Source: Strongyloides papillosus (lineage: Eukaryota; Nematoda; Chromadorea; Rhabditida; Strongyloididae). Taken from it: a stretch of DNA of 64,000 nt. The position numbers and the translations under genes are program-made. Below, piece after piece: positions 46,685-58,504 of this stretch (positions are counted from its first letter, which is position 1; every line of letters begins with the position of its first letter). The notes below the pieces were generated by a model, which had not been told where the DNA came from, made no database searches, and worked only from the letters and a program-made list of their open reading frames with translations. The DNA is taken from assembly GCA_005656395.1 (NCBI GenBank), contig SRSI01000050.1:1984001-2048000 (forward strand), written 5' to 3'.

Positions 46685-48407
46685 ATGGAAGGCAAAGGTA
46701 AGTAGTAGAGGTTTTGGTAATTTGTTATTTGAAGATGCCATAAATCCATTAAATAATGAAATATCTACTATTCCGGAAAGAGAATTAACTCCTGCACAAG
46801 TAATAGCCAATAACACTGAAATTCTTTGTTTAATTTTTGGAAATATTGTAAACTTTAAGGAAAGGAAAAATGTTGAATTAACTTGTAGAAAATTCTATGA
46901 AGTTTGTAATCATAAAAGTCTTTGCTCCTATTTCCCGCTTGAAGAAAAGGGTCACTTACATTTTTCTATGGGGCACAATGGAGTTAACGTAGAAATTGAT
47001 ATTCTTGGACAGGAGATGACAGTAAACATTCCAGAAAAATTTGCATTCGATAAGAATAACACAGACATTATTGCAAGATTCTTTTCAAAATACTTGAGTA
47101 AAGTTAACACTCTTGACATCGTAGATATGAGTCTGGAACATGTTGATTTTTTTGTGAATTTAAATTGTTTTGAAAAGATAAAAAATCTTATTGTGGGTTT
47201 AAGAGCAAGGGAAAATAGAGGCGATGTTATTCTTTCAAAATGCTCGACATTAAATCCAGTGAATCTAAAAATTCCACCTGGTTATTTGAATCGTATATCT
47301 ATGGAAAACATTGATCAATATGCATTACCAGATAGCATACGGACTATACGTATGAATTTTAACTCATTAAAATGGCTATTGGCGAAAATCGAAACAAAAA
47401 AGTTAGGAACTTTCGACAATCTTGAATGTGATGGGCCTCTTTCATCCTTTATGGAAAAGGTATATAGAAATAAAATATACCTAAAATTAATTATTTACTT
47501 CAAAAATATCTCTTTTACGGTATATGGCTTTGAAAATATTCTACACAATGAAGAATTTAACAAGATTCTTTTTGAAAACAATATTGGTTCATTTTTGACT
47601 ATTATATTTAATAATAATTACATTAATGAAAGATTTTCTCATTTAAGAAATAATGAAAGAAGTAGAGTAGCAGGAGGATATTTTCAAAATCTAGAGGATC
47701 CAAAAAATAGATTTTTGGCACAACCAGGAGTATATCTCAACATAAAGAAACTAAAGATCTTAGACGTTTATAAAAAAAGAATTTATTGCCCTCTTTTTCC
47801 TATAGAAATAGAGAAAATGAAAGAAGACATTTTAAGAATGAAATATTTATCAGTATTTGAAGTATACTTTTATTTATTTGGCCATCCAAATGATTTTAAA
47901 AAGTTATGTACTAGTTTGGGAAGAATTGAGACAATTAGAATTCACTACTGCAAAAAGATGAACTTAAGAAGCTTGATGACATTATCTGTTTATGCTGGGA
48001 ATCTTAAAAATATATCGTTAGTTGGCATTAATGATGAATCAATTAGAACTAGTATCATTTTGTCACATTTCAAAAATTTAGAATCTCTTGAAATAATCTT
48101 TAGGAACTCATATAGCACATTTCGAGTATTTAAAGATTTAATGAATTATGACTGTAAAAAGGGTTTTGTTTTTAATTGGCCTAACCTTCAATATCTAAAC
48201 ATTATTTGTAATCGTCCAAATTTCGAGCACGAGATATATCTTGACCAATTAAAAAGAAATACTCCTAGGAAGTCTGGACAACTTCTAATAAGGAATATAC
48301 TTTTCTATGACAATCCTGCATATCAAATATTAGCTCGTCTCTCAAAAAAAGCACATATATTTGATAGCCCACTTTGTAACGGGAGATTTGAATTGAATAA
48401 CCTTTAA
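46685..48407 (+). CDS. F-box-like protein, copy 1
   Basis: Two exons: a 13-base exon 46685-46697 (MEGK plus one base) and 46735-48407, with a 37-nt intron; 561 residues. An F-box-like motif lies near the N-terminus: TPAQVIANNTEILCLIFGNI followed by RKNVELTCRKFYEVCNH (about 25-65). F-box proteins link substrates to SKP1-cullin ubiquitin ligases. The rest has regularly spaced Leu-rich strands (KVNTLDIVDMSLEHVDFF, RTIRMNFNSLKWLL, SVYAGNLKNISLVGI, NLESLEIIF), which suggests a degenerate leucine-rich-repeat substrate domain. No signal peptide or TM. Nematodes have large, fast-evolving F-box families; this lineage-specific set has four tandem members here. Function of this member unknown. Confidence 0.8.
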
Positions 48408-49248
48408 TTCTAAATATAATCTTTTTTCTTTATAGCACTTGTTTAATTTTATTATTTTTTAGATTTATTAATAAAAAATAAACTTTTCTTACTTAGATTC
48501 AAATTTTATTTAGTCGTAAACAAAATAGTATAAGGAAACTTTCATTTAAAAAAAATAACAGTTCTATATTTTCTTTCATATTCAGAAGAGGACTGATACT
48601 ATAACACGAATAAAGCATTGTATTTTTCAGTAGAAAGTTTTTCTTCAGTTAAAAGAGTATTTATTTAAAAAGTGTTTCTTAAGGCTCGTGATAACATACT
48701 ATTAACAACCTTTTTCATAAGCTTCAATGTCTATTGTTTTTTATAGCACCGTGGATTGTGTTAATGACATTTTAGCGAACAAAGGTGGGAAATTTGAATG
48801 TGATAAAATAACAGATTGTTTTCATGGAACAGTCAATGATGAAATCATGTATCGAAAATTTACAATTCTATCTATGTGTCTTGAGTAGTTTTTGTAAAAC
48901 GTTTTAAATACATTATTGTTTTCACAAAAATAAAGAATTGCGAAATTTCATTCTCTTAAAGAGCATCGCATTCACAAATTAATTGTGTTATTATCAGCAT
49001 ACTAAATTATTTAGACTTTTTATTATTTCTGAAAGGTTAAGACATTTCAAATATATAAATTACAAATTGCTGGTGTTCTGACAATAAATTTTGAAAGATA
49101 CTTAACAAGAAACGTTTTATTACCTTGTGTCTGTGTTTTTTCTATTTGTTGTTGTTATTATATAAAGCAGTTAAATACAAAAATTAGGTGTAAAAATTTT
49201 TTTAATTATTCAATTATATTATACCCTAACGAATCTAAGAGTATAGTA
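48408..49248. other. F-box spacer 1 with npl-4 5' relic
   Basis: Contains a decayed copy of the NPL4 5' end (48674-48841, listed separately). The sequence before each F-box start is also shared among copies, including the aagaaacgttttattacc segment about 150-200 bases upstream and ccctaa..aatctaagagtata just before the ATG. This is probably the common promoter. Confidence 0.6.
48674..48841 (+). pseudogene. npl-4 5' fragment relic 1
   Basis: Aligns with 56908-57075, the first exon, first intron and start of exon 2 of the real NPL4 gene. Matching landmarks are tttcttaaggctcgtgat, the T-rich intron end ttttttatagcac, gacattttagcgaac and cagattgttttcatggaac. Start codon and frame are lost. It ends abruptly where the spacer returns to sequence shared only among F-box units. 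Confidence 0.7.
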
Positions 49249-50981
49249 ATGGAAGACAAAGGTAAGTAGCAGAGGTTTTTGATAATTTGTTATTTGAAGA
49301 TTCCATAAACCCATTAAATAATGAAGTAGATACTACTCCGGAAAGAAAAATGACTCCTGGACAAATAGTAGCCAATAATACTGAAATTCTTAGCTTAATT
49401 TTTGGAAACGTAGTAGATTTCAAAGAAAGAAAGAATATTGAATTAACTTGTAGAAAATTCTATGCAGTTTGTAACCATAAGAGCCTTTGCTCATACTTTC
49501 CACTTGAAGATTTGGATGACTCACGTTTTGTTACGAGGCATAATGAAGTTAACATAGTAATTAATATTTTTGGACAGGAAATGAGAATAAACATTCCAAA
49601 ACAATTTTCATTTGATAAGAATAACATGGACATTTTTACAAAAGTCTTTAGAAAGTGCCTAAATAAAGTTAACACTCTTAACATCGAAAATATGAGTTTG
49701 AAACATGTTGATTTCTTTGTGAATTTGAATTGTTTTGAAAAGATAAAAGAAGTTGATATGAATTATGCGACAGTGGTAAATGGGGGCGATGTTATTCTTT
49801 CAAAATGTTCAACGTTAAATCCGGTGGATTTAGCAATATATGGCGATAATTTTAATAACGAAAATATAGAAAACGGTTATCGGTATACATTACCAAAAAG
49901 CATAGAAACAGTATACATGAATTGTAAATCACTTGAATGGTTTTTAACAAAGATAGAAACGAGAAAGATAGGAACTATTAACTGCCTATTTTGGACATGG
50001 TTCTATGATCCCTTAAATATGTGGACAGGATTAAATGAAGAAGAAATGATGTCAAAGCTAATTCCTTATTTCAAAAATATCTCTTATGATATACATAATT
50101 TTGAAACAACTGAATATAGGAATGCATTTAGTAAGATTCTTTTAGAAAATAATATTGGTTCGTTTTTGAAAATTAGATTTAATTCACACTATTTATATGA
50201 AACTTATCCTGATTTAAGTGATGATGAGAGAAATGATGCAGTAACAGAGTATATTCAAAATTTAGAGAACCCGGAAAATAGATTCTTGGCACAACCAGGA
50301 GTATATCGCAACATAAAGAAACTAAAAATTGTTGACGATTCTAGAGAAAGAATTTATTGTCCTTTTTTCTCCAAAGAAGTGGACTTGATTATTGAAGATA
50401 TTTTAAGAATGAAATGTTTATCACTATTCGAAATATATTTTAGTTTATTCGATGATCCAGAAGATTTTGAAAAGTTATGTACTGCTTTGGATAGAATCCA
50501 AACTATCAGAATTCACTACTGCAAAAAGATGAACTTTAATTGTTTGAAGGTACTATCAGTTTATGCGAATAATCTTAAAAATATGTCTTTGATTAATATT
50601 GACAGTGAATCAATTACAATCGGCAAAATTCTGTCCCATTTCAAAACTTTAGAATCTCTTGAAATAATTTTTGTGGACTCATATGATGCATATTTAGTTT
50701 TCAATGATTTAATGAAATTTGACAATACTGAGAGTTCTGCCACTTTTAAGTGGCCTAAAATTCAGCACCTAAACATTATTTGTAATCGTCCAAATTTCGA
50801 GGAAGAGAAATTAATTGATGAAGTTAAAAGAAATACTCCTAGAAAGCCTGGACAACTTTTGATGAGGAATATACTTTTCTATAACAATCCTGCATATCAA
50901 ATATTAGCTCGTCTTTCAAAAAAAGCACATATATTTGATCATCCACTTTGTAACGGGAGATTCGTATTGGAACACCTTTAA
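49249..50981 (+). CDS. F-box-like protein, copy 2
   Basis: Exons 49249-49261 (MEDK plus one base) and 49300-50981, intron 38 nt; 564 residues. Same layout as copy 1: F-box-like segment NNTEILSLIFGNVVDFKERK, ELTCRKFYAVCNHKSLCSYF, then Leu-rich repeats and the conserved C-terminal block RNTPRKPGQLLMRNILFY, NPAYQILARLSKKAHIFD. The central part is more diverged than the ends, for example a unique insertion with CLFWTWFYDPLNMW, as expected if the middle binds variable targets. Confidence 0.8.
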
Positions 50982-52058
50982 CTATAAATATCATTTTTTT
51001 TCTTATGTGTTTTGTTAAATATTAATTATATAAATTTGTTATAAAAATATTGTTCTTATCTTTCTATATTTAGATTTTATTTAAGTTAAAACAAGATAAT
51101 AGAAGGAAACGCCCAATTGAAATGAAAAGTGATGATTCTATATTTTATATTTAGAAGACAACCGATATTTTAAAAAGGAAAGAGAAATTTGTTTTTATTT
51201 TCCAATAGAAAGTTATTTCTTCAATTTTGAAAGAATATTTAATTAAAAAAATGTTTCTAAGGGCCCATGTTAATATACTACTTAAAATATTTTTCATAAG
51301 CTTCACTGTATATTTTTCTTTTGGAGCACAGTCGATTATTTTAACGATATTTTAGCGAATGAATGTTGAAAAATGCAATGTGACAAAATATCAAATTATT
51401 TACATGAATCCGTCAAGAATGAAATCATGTATCGGAAATTTACAAATTTATCTATGTATCTCGAGTAGTTTTTGTGAAACGTTTTAGATATTCGATTGTT
51501 GTCATAAAAAATTAAATTGCGAAATTTCATTCTCTTTGAGAGTATCGTATTCACAAATTAACTGTGTTATCATCAGCATACTAAATCATTTGAACTATTT
51601 AGTCCTTTGTGAAGGATTAAAAAATTTTAAGTATATAAATTACAAACGCTGATGTTTGGTTTTGTCTTTATATAAATGGGAAATTACAATAAGATTATCA
51701 TTGTAAAGGATTTCTCTATTTTTTACTTTACATTATTTACATTGTAATCAATTTTGTTTGGATTTACTAATATTAACAACAGTGGTTCGAGAAAGGAATC
51801 TGTTTTACCGTTCTCGAATAGTTTATAATTAATTAGGTAAGTTTATTACTATTCTTATTTATTATTATACAGAGTGAACCAAATAAAATATTTTACTTAA
51901 TTAATTTTGGATGACAATTAAAAGAAACTTTCTTTTACTTTGTGTCTGTATTTTCCTAATTATTACTTTATTATAAAGAAATCAGTTACCGAAATGGAGC
52001 ATAAAGATATTCTAAACTCTTCGATTATTTTATACCCTAATGAATCTGAAGTATAGAA
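50982..52058. other. F-box spacer 2 with npl-4 relic and an insertion
   Basis: Contains npl-4 relic 2 (51248-51423). About 245 bases at 51657-51900 are absent from the matching spacer before copy 2. They include a hairpin-capable pair TTCGAGAA (about 51786) and TTCTCGAA (about 51811). The rest aligns with spacer 1. Confidence 0.55.
51248..51423 (+). pseudogene. npl-4 5' fragment relic 2
   Basis: Aligns with 56905-57080 of the NPL4 gene: atgtttctaagggcccatg, cttttggagcacagtcgatt, atattttagcgaatga and atttacatgaatccgtcaa. Better preserved than relic 1 but out of frame. Confidence 0.75.
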
Positions 52059-53780
52059 ATGGAAGGTAAGTAGTGGAGGTTTTCATAATTTGTTATTTGA
52101 AGATAGATCCATAAACCCATTAAATAATGACTAGATACTACTCCGGAAGGAACATTGACTCCTGCACAAATTGTGGCTAAAAATACTGAAATTCTAAGCT
52201 TAATTTTTGGCAACATAGTGGATTTTAAAGATAGAAAAAATATTGAGTTTACTTGTAGGAAATTTTATGAAGTTTGTAATCATAAAAGTCTTTGCTCATA
52301 TTTTCCACTTGAAGAAAAGGGTCACTTACATTTTTGTATAGGACACAATGGAGTTAATGCGATAATTGATATTCTTGGACAGGAGATGACAATAAACATT
52401 CCAGCAAAATTTTCATTCGATGAGAATAACATGAACATTTTTGAAAGATTCTTTTCAAAATACTTAAGAAAAGTTAACACTCTTGACATCGTGGACATTA
52501 GTCTGAAACATGTTGGCTTTTTTATGAATTTGAATTGTTTTGAAAAAATAAAGAATGTTATTGTGCATTTTAGGGCATTGGAAAATAGAGGCGATATTAT
52601 TCTTTCAAAATGTTCGACATTAAATCCCGTGAGTCTAATGATATCGACTAATTATTTATATGATATACCTATAGAAAAGACTGATCAGTATCCATTATCA
52701 GATAGTATAGAGACTATACATATGAATATTAACTCATTTAAATGGCTATTGGGAAAGATGGAAACAAAAAAGTTAGGAGCTTTTGACAATCTTGAATGTC
52801 AAAAGCCTCTTCCTTCTTTTATGAATAGAATAAATATAAAAGAAATATATCTAAAATTGATTATTTACTTCAAAAATATCTCTTATAAAGTGTATAATTT
52901 TGAAACAATTCCATATATTAAAGAATTTAACACTATTATTTTGGAAAATAATATTGGTTCATTTTTGACTATTATATTTAGTGATAAATACATTTATGAA
53001 AGAAGTTCTCGTTTAAGCAACGATGAAAGAAGTAGAATAGTAGCAGGATACATTCAAAATTTAGAGAACCCAACAAGGAGATTTTTGGCACATCCAGGAG
53101 TATATCTGAACATAAAGAAACTAAAAATCCTTGACGTTTATAAAAAAAGAGTTTATTGTCCTTTTTTTCCTAAAGAAATAGAGTTGATGATTGAAGATAT
53201 TTTAAGAATGAAATGTTTGTCACTATTCGAAATATATTTTAGATTATTCGATGATCCAAAAGATTTTGAAAAGTTATGTACTGTTTTGGGTAGAATTCAG
53301 ACAATTAGAATTGATTGCTGCGACAAGATGAACTTCAGTAGTTTGAAGGTATTGTCAGTTTATGCAGGGAATCTTAAAAATATATCATTGGTTGGCATTA
53401 AAGACGAGTCAATTACAACTAGTGTTATTTTGTCACATTTCAAAACTTTAGCATCTCTTGAAATTATCTTTGAGGACTCATACAATACATCTTTAATATT
53501 CCATGATTTAATGAAATTTGACAATGCTAGTAGTTCTGTTACTTTTAAGTGGCCTAAACTTCAGTATCTAAACATCATTTGTAATCGCCCAAATTTTGAG
53601 GAAGGGAAATTAATTAACGAAGTTAAAAGAAATACTCCTAGAAAATCTGGACAACTTCTGATGAGGGATATAGATTATTATGACTACCCTGCATATCAAA
53701 TATTAGTTCGTCTTTCTAAAAAGTCACACATATTTGATAGTCCACTTTGTGGCGGGACATTCAATTTGAGTTGTCTTTAG
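52059..53780 (+). pseudogene. F-box-like protein, copy 3, broken N-terminus
   Basis: Exon 1 (52059-52065) is six bases shorter than in the sisters, and exon 2 starts at 52103. The frame then meets TAG at 52132-52134 because one base is missing compared with copy 2. From 52155 on, 541 codons are open and well conserved, starting with LTPAQIVAKNTEILSLIFGN, through the F-box-like region and Leu-rich part to the usual C-terminal block. No ATG lies between the stop and the F-box, so normal initiation would lose the F-box. It may be a pseudogene, an alternatively spliced gene or an assembly error. It is the near-identical partner of copy 4 in two tracts. Confidence 0.7.
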
Positions 53781-54910
53781 CTTCTAACATGATCTGTTTT
53801 CCTTGTGGTTTTGTTGGATATTTATTATTTTGTAAATTTTTTGATAAAGTTTTCTTTTCTATATTCATATCTTATTTGAAAGTAAATAAAATAATATAAG
53901 GTAATATATACTTAAAAAAGAGAATTAGTGATTTGCGTTTCATATTCAGAAGTTAACAGATATTATAATATGATAACAGCATTGTATTTCTGTTTTCAAT
54001 AGATAGTTATTTATTCAATTTCGAAAAGATATTCAATTTAAAAAATGTTTCTAAGGATTCATCATAATAATCTATTTACGATATTTTTCATAAGCGTCAT
54101 TGTATATTCTTCTTTTGGAGCACAATCGAATATGTTGACGATACTTTAGCAAATGAAAATCAAATGGTTGAATAAAAAAAATATCTAATTATTTACATGG
54201 ATCCGTCAAGAATAAAATCATGTTTCGGAAATTTACAAATCTATGTGTCTCGAGTAGTCATTGTGAAACGTTGTTAATGTTCTATTGTTGTCACAAAATT
54301 AAAGAACTTCGAAATTTTATTCTTTTAAGGAGCATTGCATTCACAAAGTACCTTTTTTATCATCAGCATAATAAATCATTTGGACTATTTAGTTTTTCGT
54401 AAAAAAATTTAAAAAACACAAGTACATAAACTATAGCATGCAAGTTTGTAGCGATTAATTTTCAATGATAATTAACAATAAACATTTTAGTACCTTGTAA
54501 CTATATTTTTCCTAATTGTTGCTGTTTTTATATAAAAAATTAAGTATTAAAATTAGGTATAAAGAACTCCTAAATTCTTTCAATTGTGTTATACCCTAAT
54601 AAAGTTGAAGAATTGTAAATTTAAATTTGTTTTGGTCTCGTTTGACATGGTATAAAGCGTACCTTATAATCGTATATATAGGGGAATTTATGGTAATGAT
54701 GTCATTATTTTTGTAATTCCCAAACTTGTATTAACTTTAACTGTTTCTAGGGTTTAAGTGAGTGACAAGAGGTTAAGGGAAATCTGGTTCTGTTTTAAAT
54801 ATATTGTTAATTGTGTAAGGTAATTTATATATAACTAAAAATTTTTACTGTATAATTTTAAGGCACATCACCAAGTAAATATAATTTAACTATAATCTAA
54901 GAGTACAGCA
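53781..54910. other. F-box spacer 3 with npl-4 relic and an insertion
   Basis: Contains npl-4 relic 3 (54041-54214). About 280 bases at 54605-54890 interrupt the promoter-like sequence that is continuous before copies 1 and 2. Parts of this insert loosely resemble the insert in spacer 2 in motif order (GGAAATCTG, gtaaggtaatttat, CCAAGTAAATA). Confidence 0.55.
54041..54214 (+). pseudogene. npl-4 5' fragment relic 3
   Basis: Aligns with the NPL4 first exon, intron and exon 2 start: atgtttctaaggattcat, cttttggagcacaatcga, gatactttagcaaatgaa and atttacatggatccgtcaa. Out of frame. Confidence 0.72.
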
Positions 54911-56626
54911 ATGGAAAGCGAAGGTAAGTAGTGGATTTTTTATAATTTATTATTTGAAGATTCTATAAACCCATTAAACAATGAAGTGGAATCTACTCCC
55001 GATCAAGAATTGACTCCTGCACAAATAATAGCTAACAATACTGAAATTCTTAGCTTAATCTTCGGACATATTGTAAACTTTAAAGAAAGGAGAAATATTG
55101 AATTAACTTGTAGAAAGTTCTATGAAGTTTGTAATAATAAAAGTCTTTGCTCCTATTTCCCACTTGAAGAAAAGAGTCACTTACATTTTTGTATAGGACA
55201 CAATGGAGTTAATGCGATAATTGATATTCTTGGACAGGAGATGACAATAAACATTCCAGCAAAAATTTTCATTCGATGAGAATAACATGAACATTTTTGA
55301 AAGATTCTTTTCAAAATACTTAAGAAAGTTAACACTCTTGACATCGTGGACATTAGTCTGAAACATGTTGGCTTTTTTATGAATTTGAATTGTTTTGAAA
55401 AAATAAAGAATGTTATTGTGCATTTTAGGGCATTGGAAAATAGAGGCGATATTATTCTTTCAAAATGTTTCGACATTAAATCCCGTGAGTCTAATGATAT
55501 CGACTAATTATTTATATGATATACCTATAGAAAAGACTGATCAGTATCCATTATCAGATAGTATAGAGACTATACATATGAATATTAACTCATTTAAATG
55601 GCTATTGGGAAAGATGGAAACAAAAAGTTAGGAGCTTTTGACAATCTTGAATGTCAAAAGCCTCTTCCTTCTTTTATGAATGAAATAAATAAAAAAGAAA
55701 TATATCTAAAATCGATTACTTACTTCAAAAATATCTCTTGTAAGGTGTATAACTTTAAAACAATTCCATACATCGAAGAATTTAACAATATTCTTTTGGA
55801 AAATAATATTGGTTTATTTGTGACGATTAGATTTAATGATATCTTCAGAGAAATTTTTTCTAATGAATTTGAAAGAGATAGTAAAGCAGCTGAACATGTT
55901 CGAAATTTAAAGAATCCGGAAAATAGATTCTTGGCACAAGAAGGAGTATATCTCAACATAAAGAAACTAAAGATACTTGACATTTATAAAGAAAGATGTT
56001 TTTGTCCTTTCTTCTCCACAGAATTAAAACTGATGACAGAAGATATTTTAAGAATGAAACGTTTATCATTATTTGAAATGCACTTTAGTTTATTCGATAA
56101 TTCAAACGACTTTGAAAAGTTATGTACAAGTTTGGGTAGAATTCAAACAATCAGAATTCATGACTGCGGTAAAATGAACTTCAGTAGTTTGAAGGTATTG
56201 TCAGTTTATGCAGGGAATCTTAAAAATATATCATTGGTTGGCATTAAAGACGAGTCAATTACAACTAGTGTTATTTTGTCACATTTCAAAACTTTAGCAT
56301 CTCTTGAAATTATCTTTGAGGACTCATACAATACATCTTTAATATTCCATGATTTAATGAAATTTGACAATGCTAGTAGTTCTGTTACTTTTAAGTGGCC
56401 TAAACTTCAGTATCTAAACATCATTTGTAATCGCCCAAATTTTGAGGAAGGGAAATTAATTAACGAAGTTAAAAGAAATACTCCTAGAAAATCTGGACAA
56501 CTTCTGATGAGGCATGTACATTTCTATGACGACCCTCGTTATCAAATATTAGTTCGCCTTTCAAAAAAATTACATATATTTGATAGTCCACTTTGTAACG
56601 GGAAATTCGAATTGAATAACCTTTAA
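54911..56626 (+). pseudogene. F-box-like protein, copy 4, four frameshifts
   Basis: Exon 1 is 54911-54923 and exon 2 starts at 54960, both intact, with the F-box-like segment NNTEILSLIFGHIVNFKERR. Four single-base indels then disrupt the frame: an extra A in the run 55261-55265, a missing A at 55325-55327, an extra T at 55468-55470 and a missing A at 55622-55626. All lie in homopolymers inside a 506-base tract that otherwise equals copy 3 base for base. From 55640 the frame is open to the stop at 56626 with the normal C-terminal block. Either a recent pseudogene or a good gene with sequencing errors. Confidence 0.75.
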
Positions 56627-56907
56627 CTAATTATGTGATCTTTTTTCTTATAACTGTTGTTTAATTTTTATTATTTTATAAATTTATTAATAAAGTTTTC
56701 TTTCTAATTCATATTTAATTTAAAAGAAAATAAAGTAATATAAAGTAACACTTAAAAAAGAAAATTGGTGATTTACATTTCATATTCAGAAGGAAACCAA
56801 TATTTTATCCTGAGAAGAAAGTAGTATATCTATTTCCCAATACAAAGTTATAAACAACAAGAATAGTCATTTTTTCAATTAAAAATAATATTTGATTGGA
56901 AAATAAA

Positions 56908-58504
56908 ATGGTTCTTCAGGCCCATGATACTAATCCATTTGTAAGTTTTCCTGAAACACTAAAATTCATTCTTTTTTTAGAGCACTGTCGATTCAGTCGA
57001 TGCTATTCTTGCGAAAGAGGATGGAAAAATTGAACGCGGTCGAACACCCAATTGTTTACATGGAGTCCGTCAAAGATGCTCTAACTGCCTTCCAATAGAT
57101 CCATATGATCCAGAATATTTGAAGGAAAAAGAAATAAAACACATGTCTCTCCATTCATACATCAGAAAATTAACTGATGGTGGTGGAAGATCAACAAAAT
57201 CTCTAAAAGTTTTGGAGGAAATCAATTGTAAACTTGATGTCAACTGTGATGCTGGACATAAACCATACCCAAAGGGTATTTGTACAAAGTGTAGACCTTC
57301 TACACTAACTTTAAATCGTCAAGTTTACCGACATGTTGATAATATATCCATTGAAAATGATTATGTTGCAAATCAATTTCTTAATTTTTGGAGAAAAAGT
57401 GGTATTCAACGTGTTGGATACCTTATTGGTGTCTATGAACCATTTTCAGAAGTTCCATTAGGTATCAAGGCACGCGTCTGTGCTATTTATGAACCACCAC
57501 AACACGGTACCCCTGAGTCAGTTGAATTTGATGATGATACTCATGAACATGAAGTTAATGAATTATGCAAAATGTTAAACTTAAAGAAAATAGGATGGAT
57601 TGTAACAGATTTATGGTCAAAAAATCCTACTGATGGTACTGTTCATTGTATAAGGCACCCAGAATCATTTTTAGTATCAGCAGAGGAATGTATAACTGCT
57701 GGATATTTACAATCAAAACACAAAAATAAGTCTGAATATAGTACTAGCGGATATTTTGGATCAAAATTTGTAACACTTATTGTTTCTGGTGATCAAACAA
57801 ATCAAATCCATTTCTCTGGATATCAAGTTTCTGAACAATGCACAGCATTAGTTGAGGCTAATATCTTGTGTCCTACATCACATCCTGAATTAGCTTACAT
57901 TAGAGATAAACCTCTTAGTGAAACTCATTTTATTACAGAAGTTCAATTTGTACAAAAGAATGAATATGGAGCAGAGGTCCATAAAGATGGCAAACCTCTT
58001 CCAGTTGAATTTTTGCTTGTTGATGTCCCAGCAGGTATGCCAAAAAGTCCAGAATTTACATTTCATGTACCAAAAGATGGACAATTAGATTTTCCTATTG
58101 AAAATCGTTTAGTTATCGGTGAGACATATGATATGTCACAGATAGCCAATGTTATTCATTCCTATGGAGAGGATAAACTTCTTGAATTAAGTACAAATTT
58201 CCATTTCTTAATATTTCTAATGACTAATGATGTTCTTAAACTTTCAATGGACGAGATGAAAGAAGTATGTTCATATGTTGTTAAACAAGATAGAGAGGGA
58301 ATTAAGGCATTTTATGATAATAATGCTAACTTTAAAACATTGATGGAACTATGTTCTCAATCACAAGGTGGTGGATCATCACCAAATCAATCTAATTCAA
58401 ATAATGGTTCTGGTTCTGGAAGTGGTTTATGGAATTGTCAATACTGTACATATGAAAACACTGGTAATTCAAATGATTGTGCAATTTGTGGATTGCCACG
58501 TTAA
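56908..58504 (+). CDS. npl-4: NPL4, p97/CDC48 ubiquitin cofactor
   Basis: Exons 56908-56940 and 56981-58504; 518 residues. With UFD1 it recruits ubiquitinated substrates to p97/CDC48, including ERAD substrates extracted via Derlins. The zinc-binding zf-NPL4 region starts with CLHGVRQRCSNCLPIDPYD. The MPN-like NPL4 domain includes KHMSLHSYIRKLT, PKGICTKCRPSTLTLNRQ, YRHVDNISIEN, GWIVTDLWS, SAEECITAGYLQSKH and the C-terminus ends in an NZF finger WNCQYCTYENTGNSNDCAICGLPR-type (20-residue core visible at 58429-58500). The usual N-terminal UBX-like domain of about 90 residues is missing: the model begins MVLQAHDTNPF and goes directly to the zinc region. An in-frame stop lies shortly upstream of the ATG. 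The 5' end has been copied three times upstream. Confidence 0.93.
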
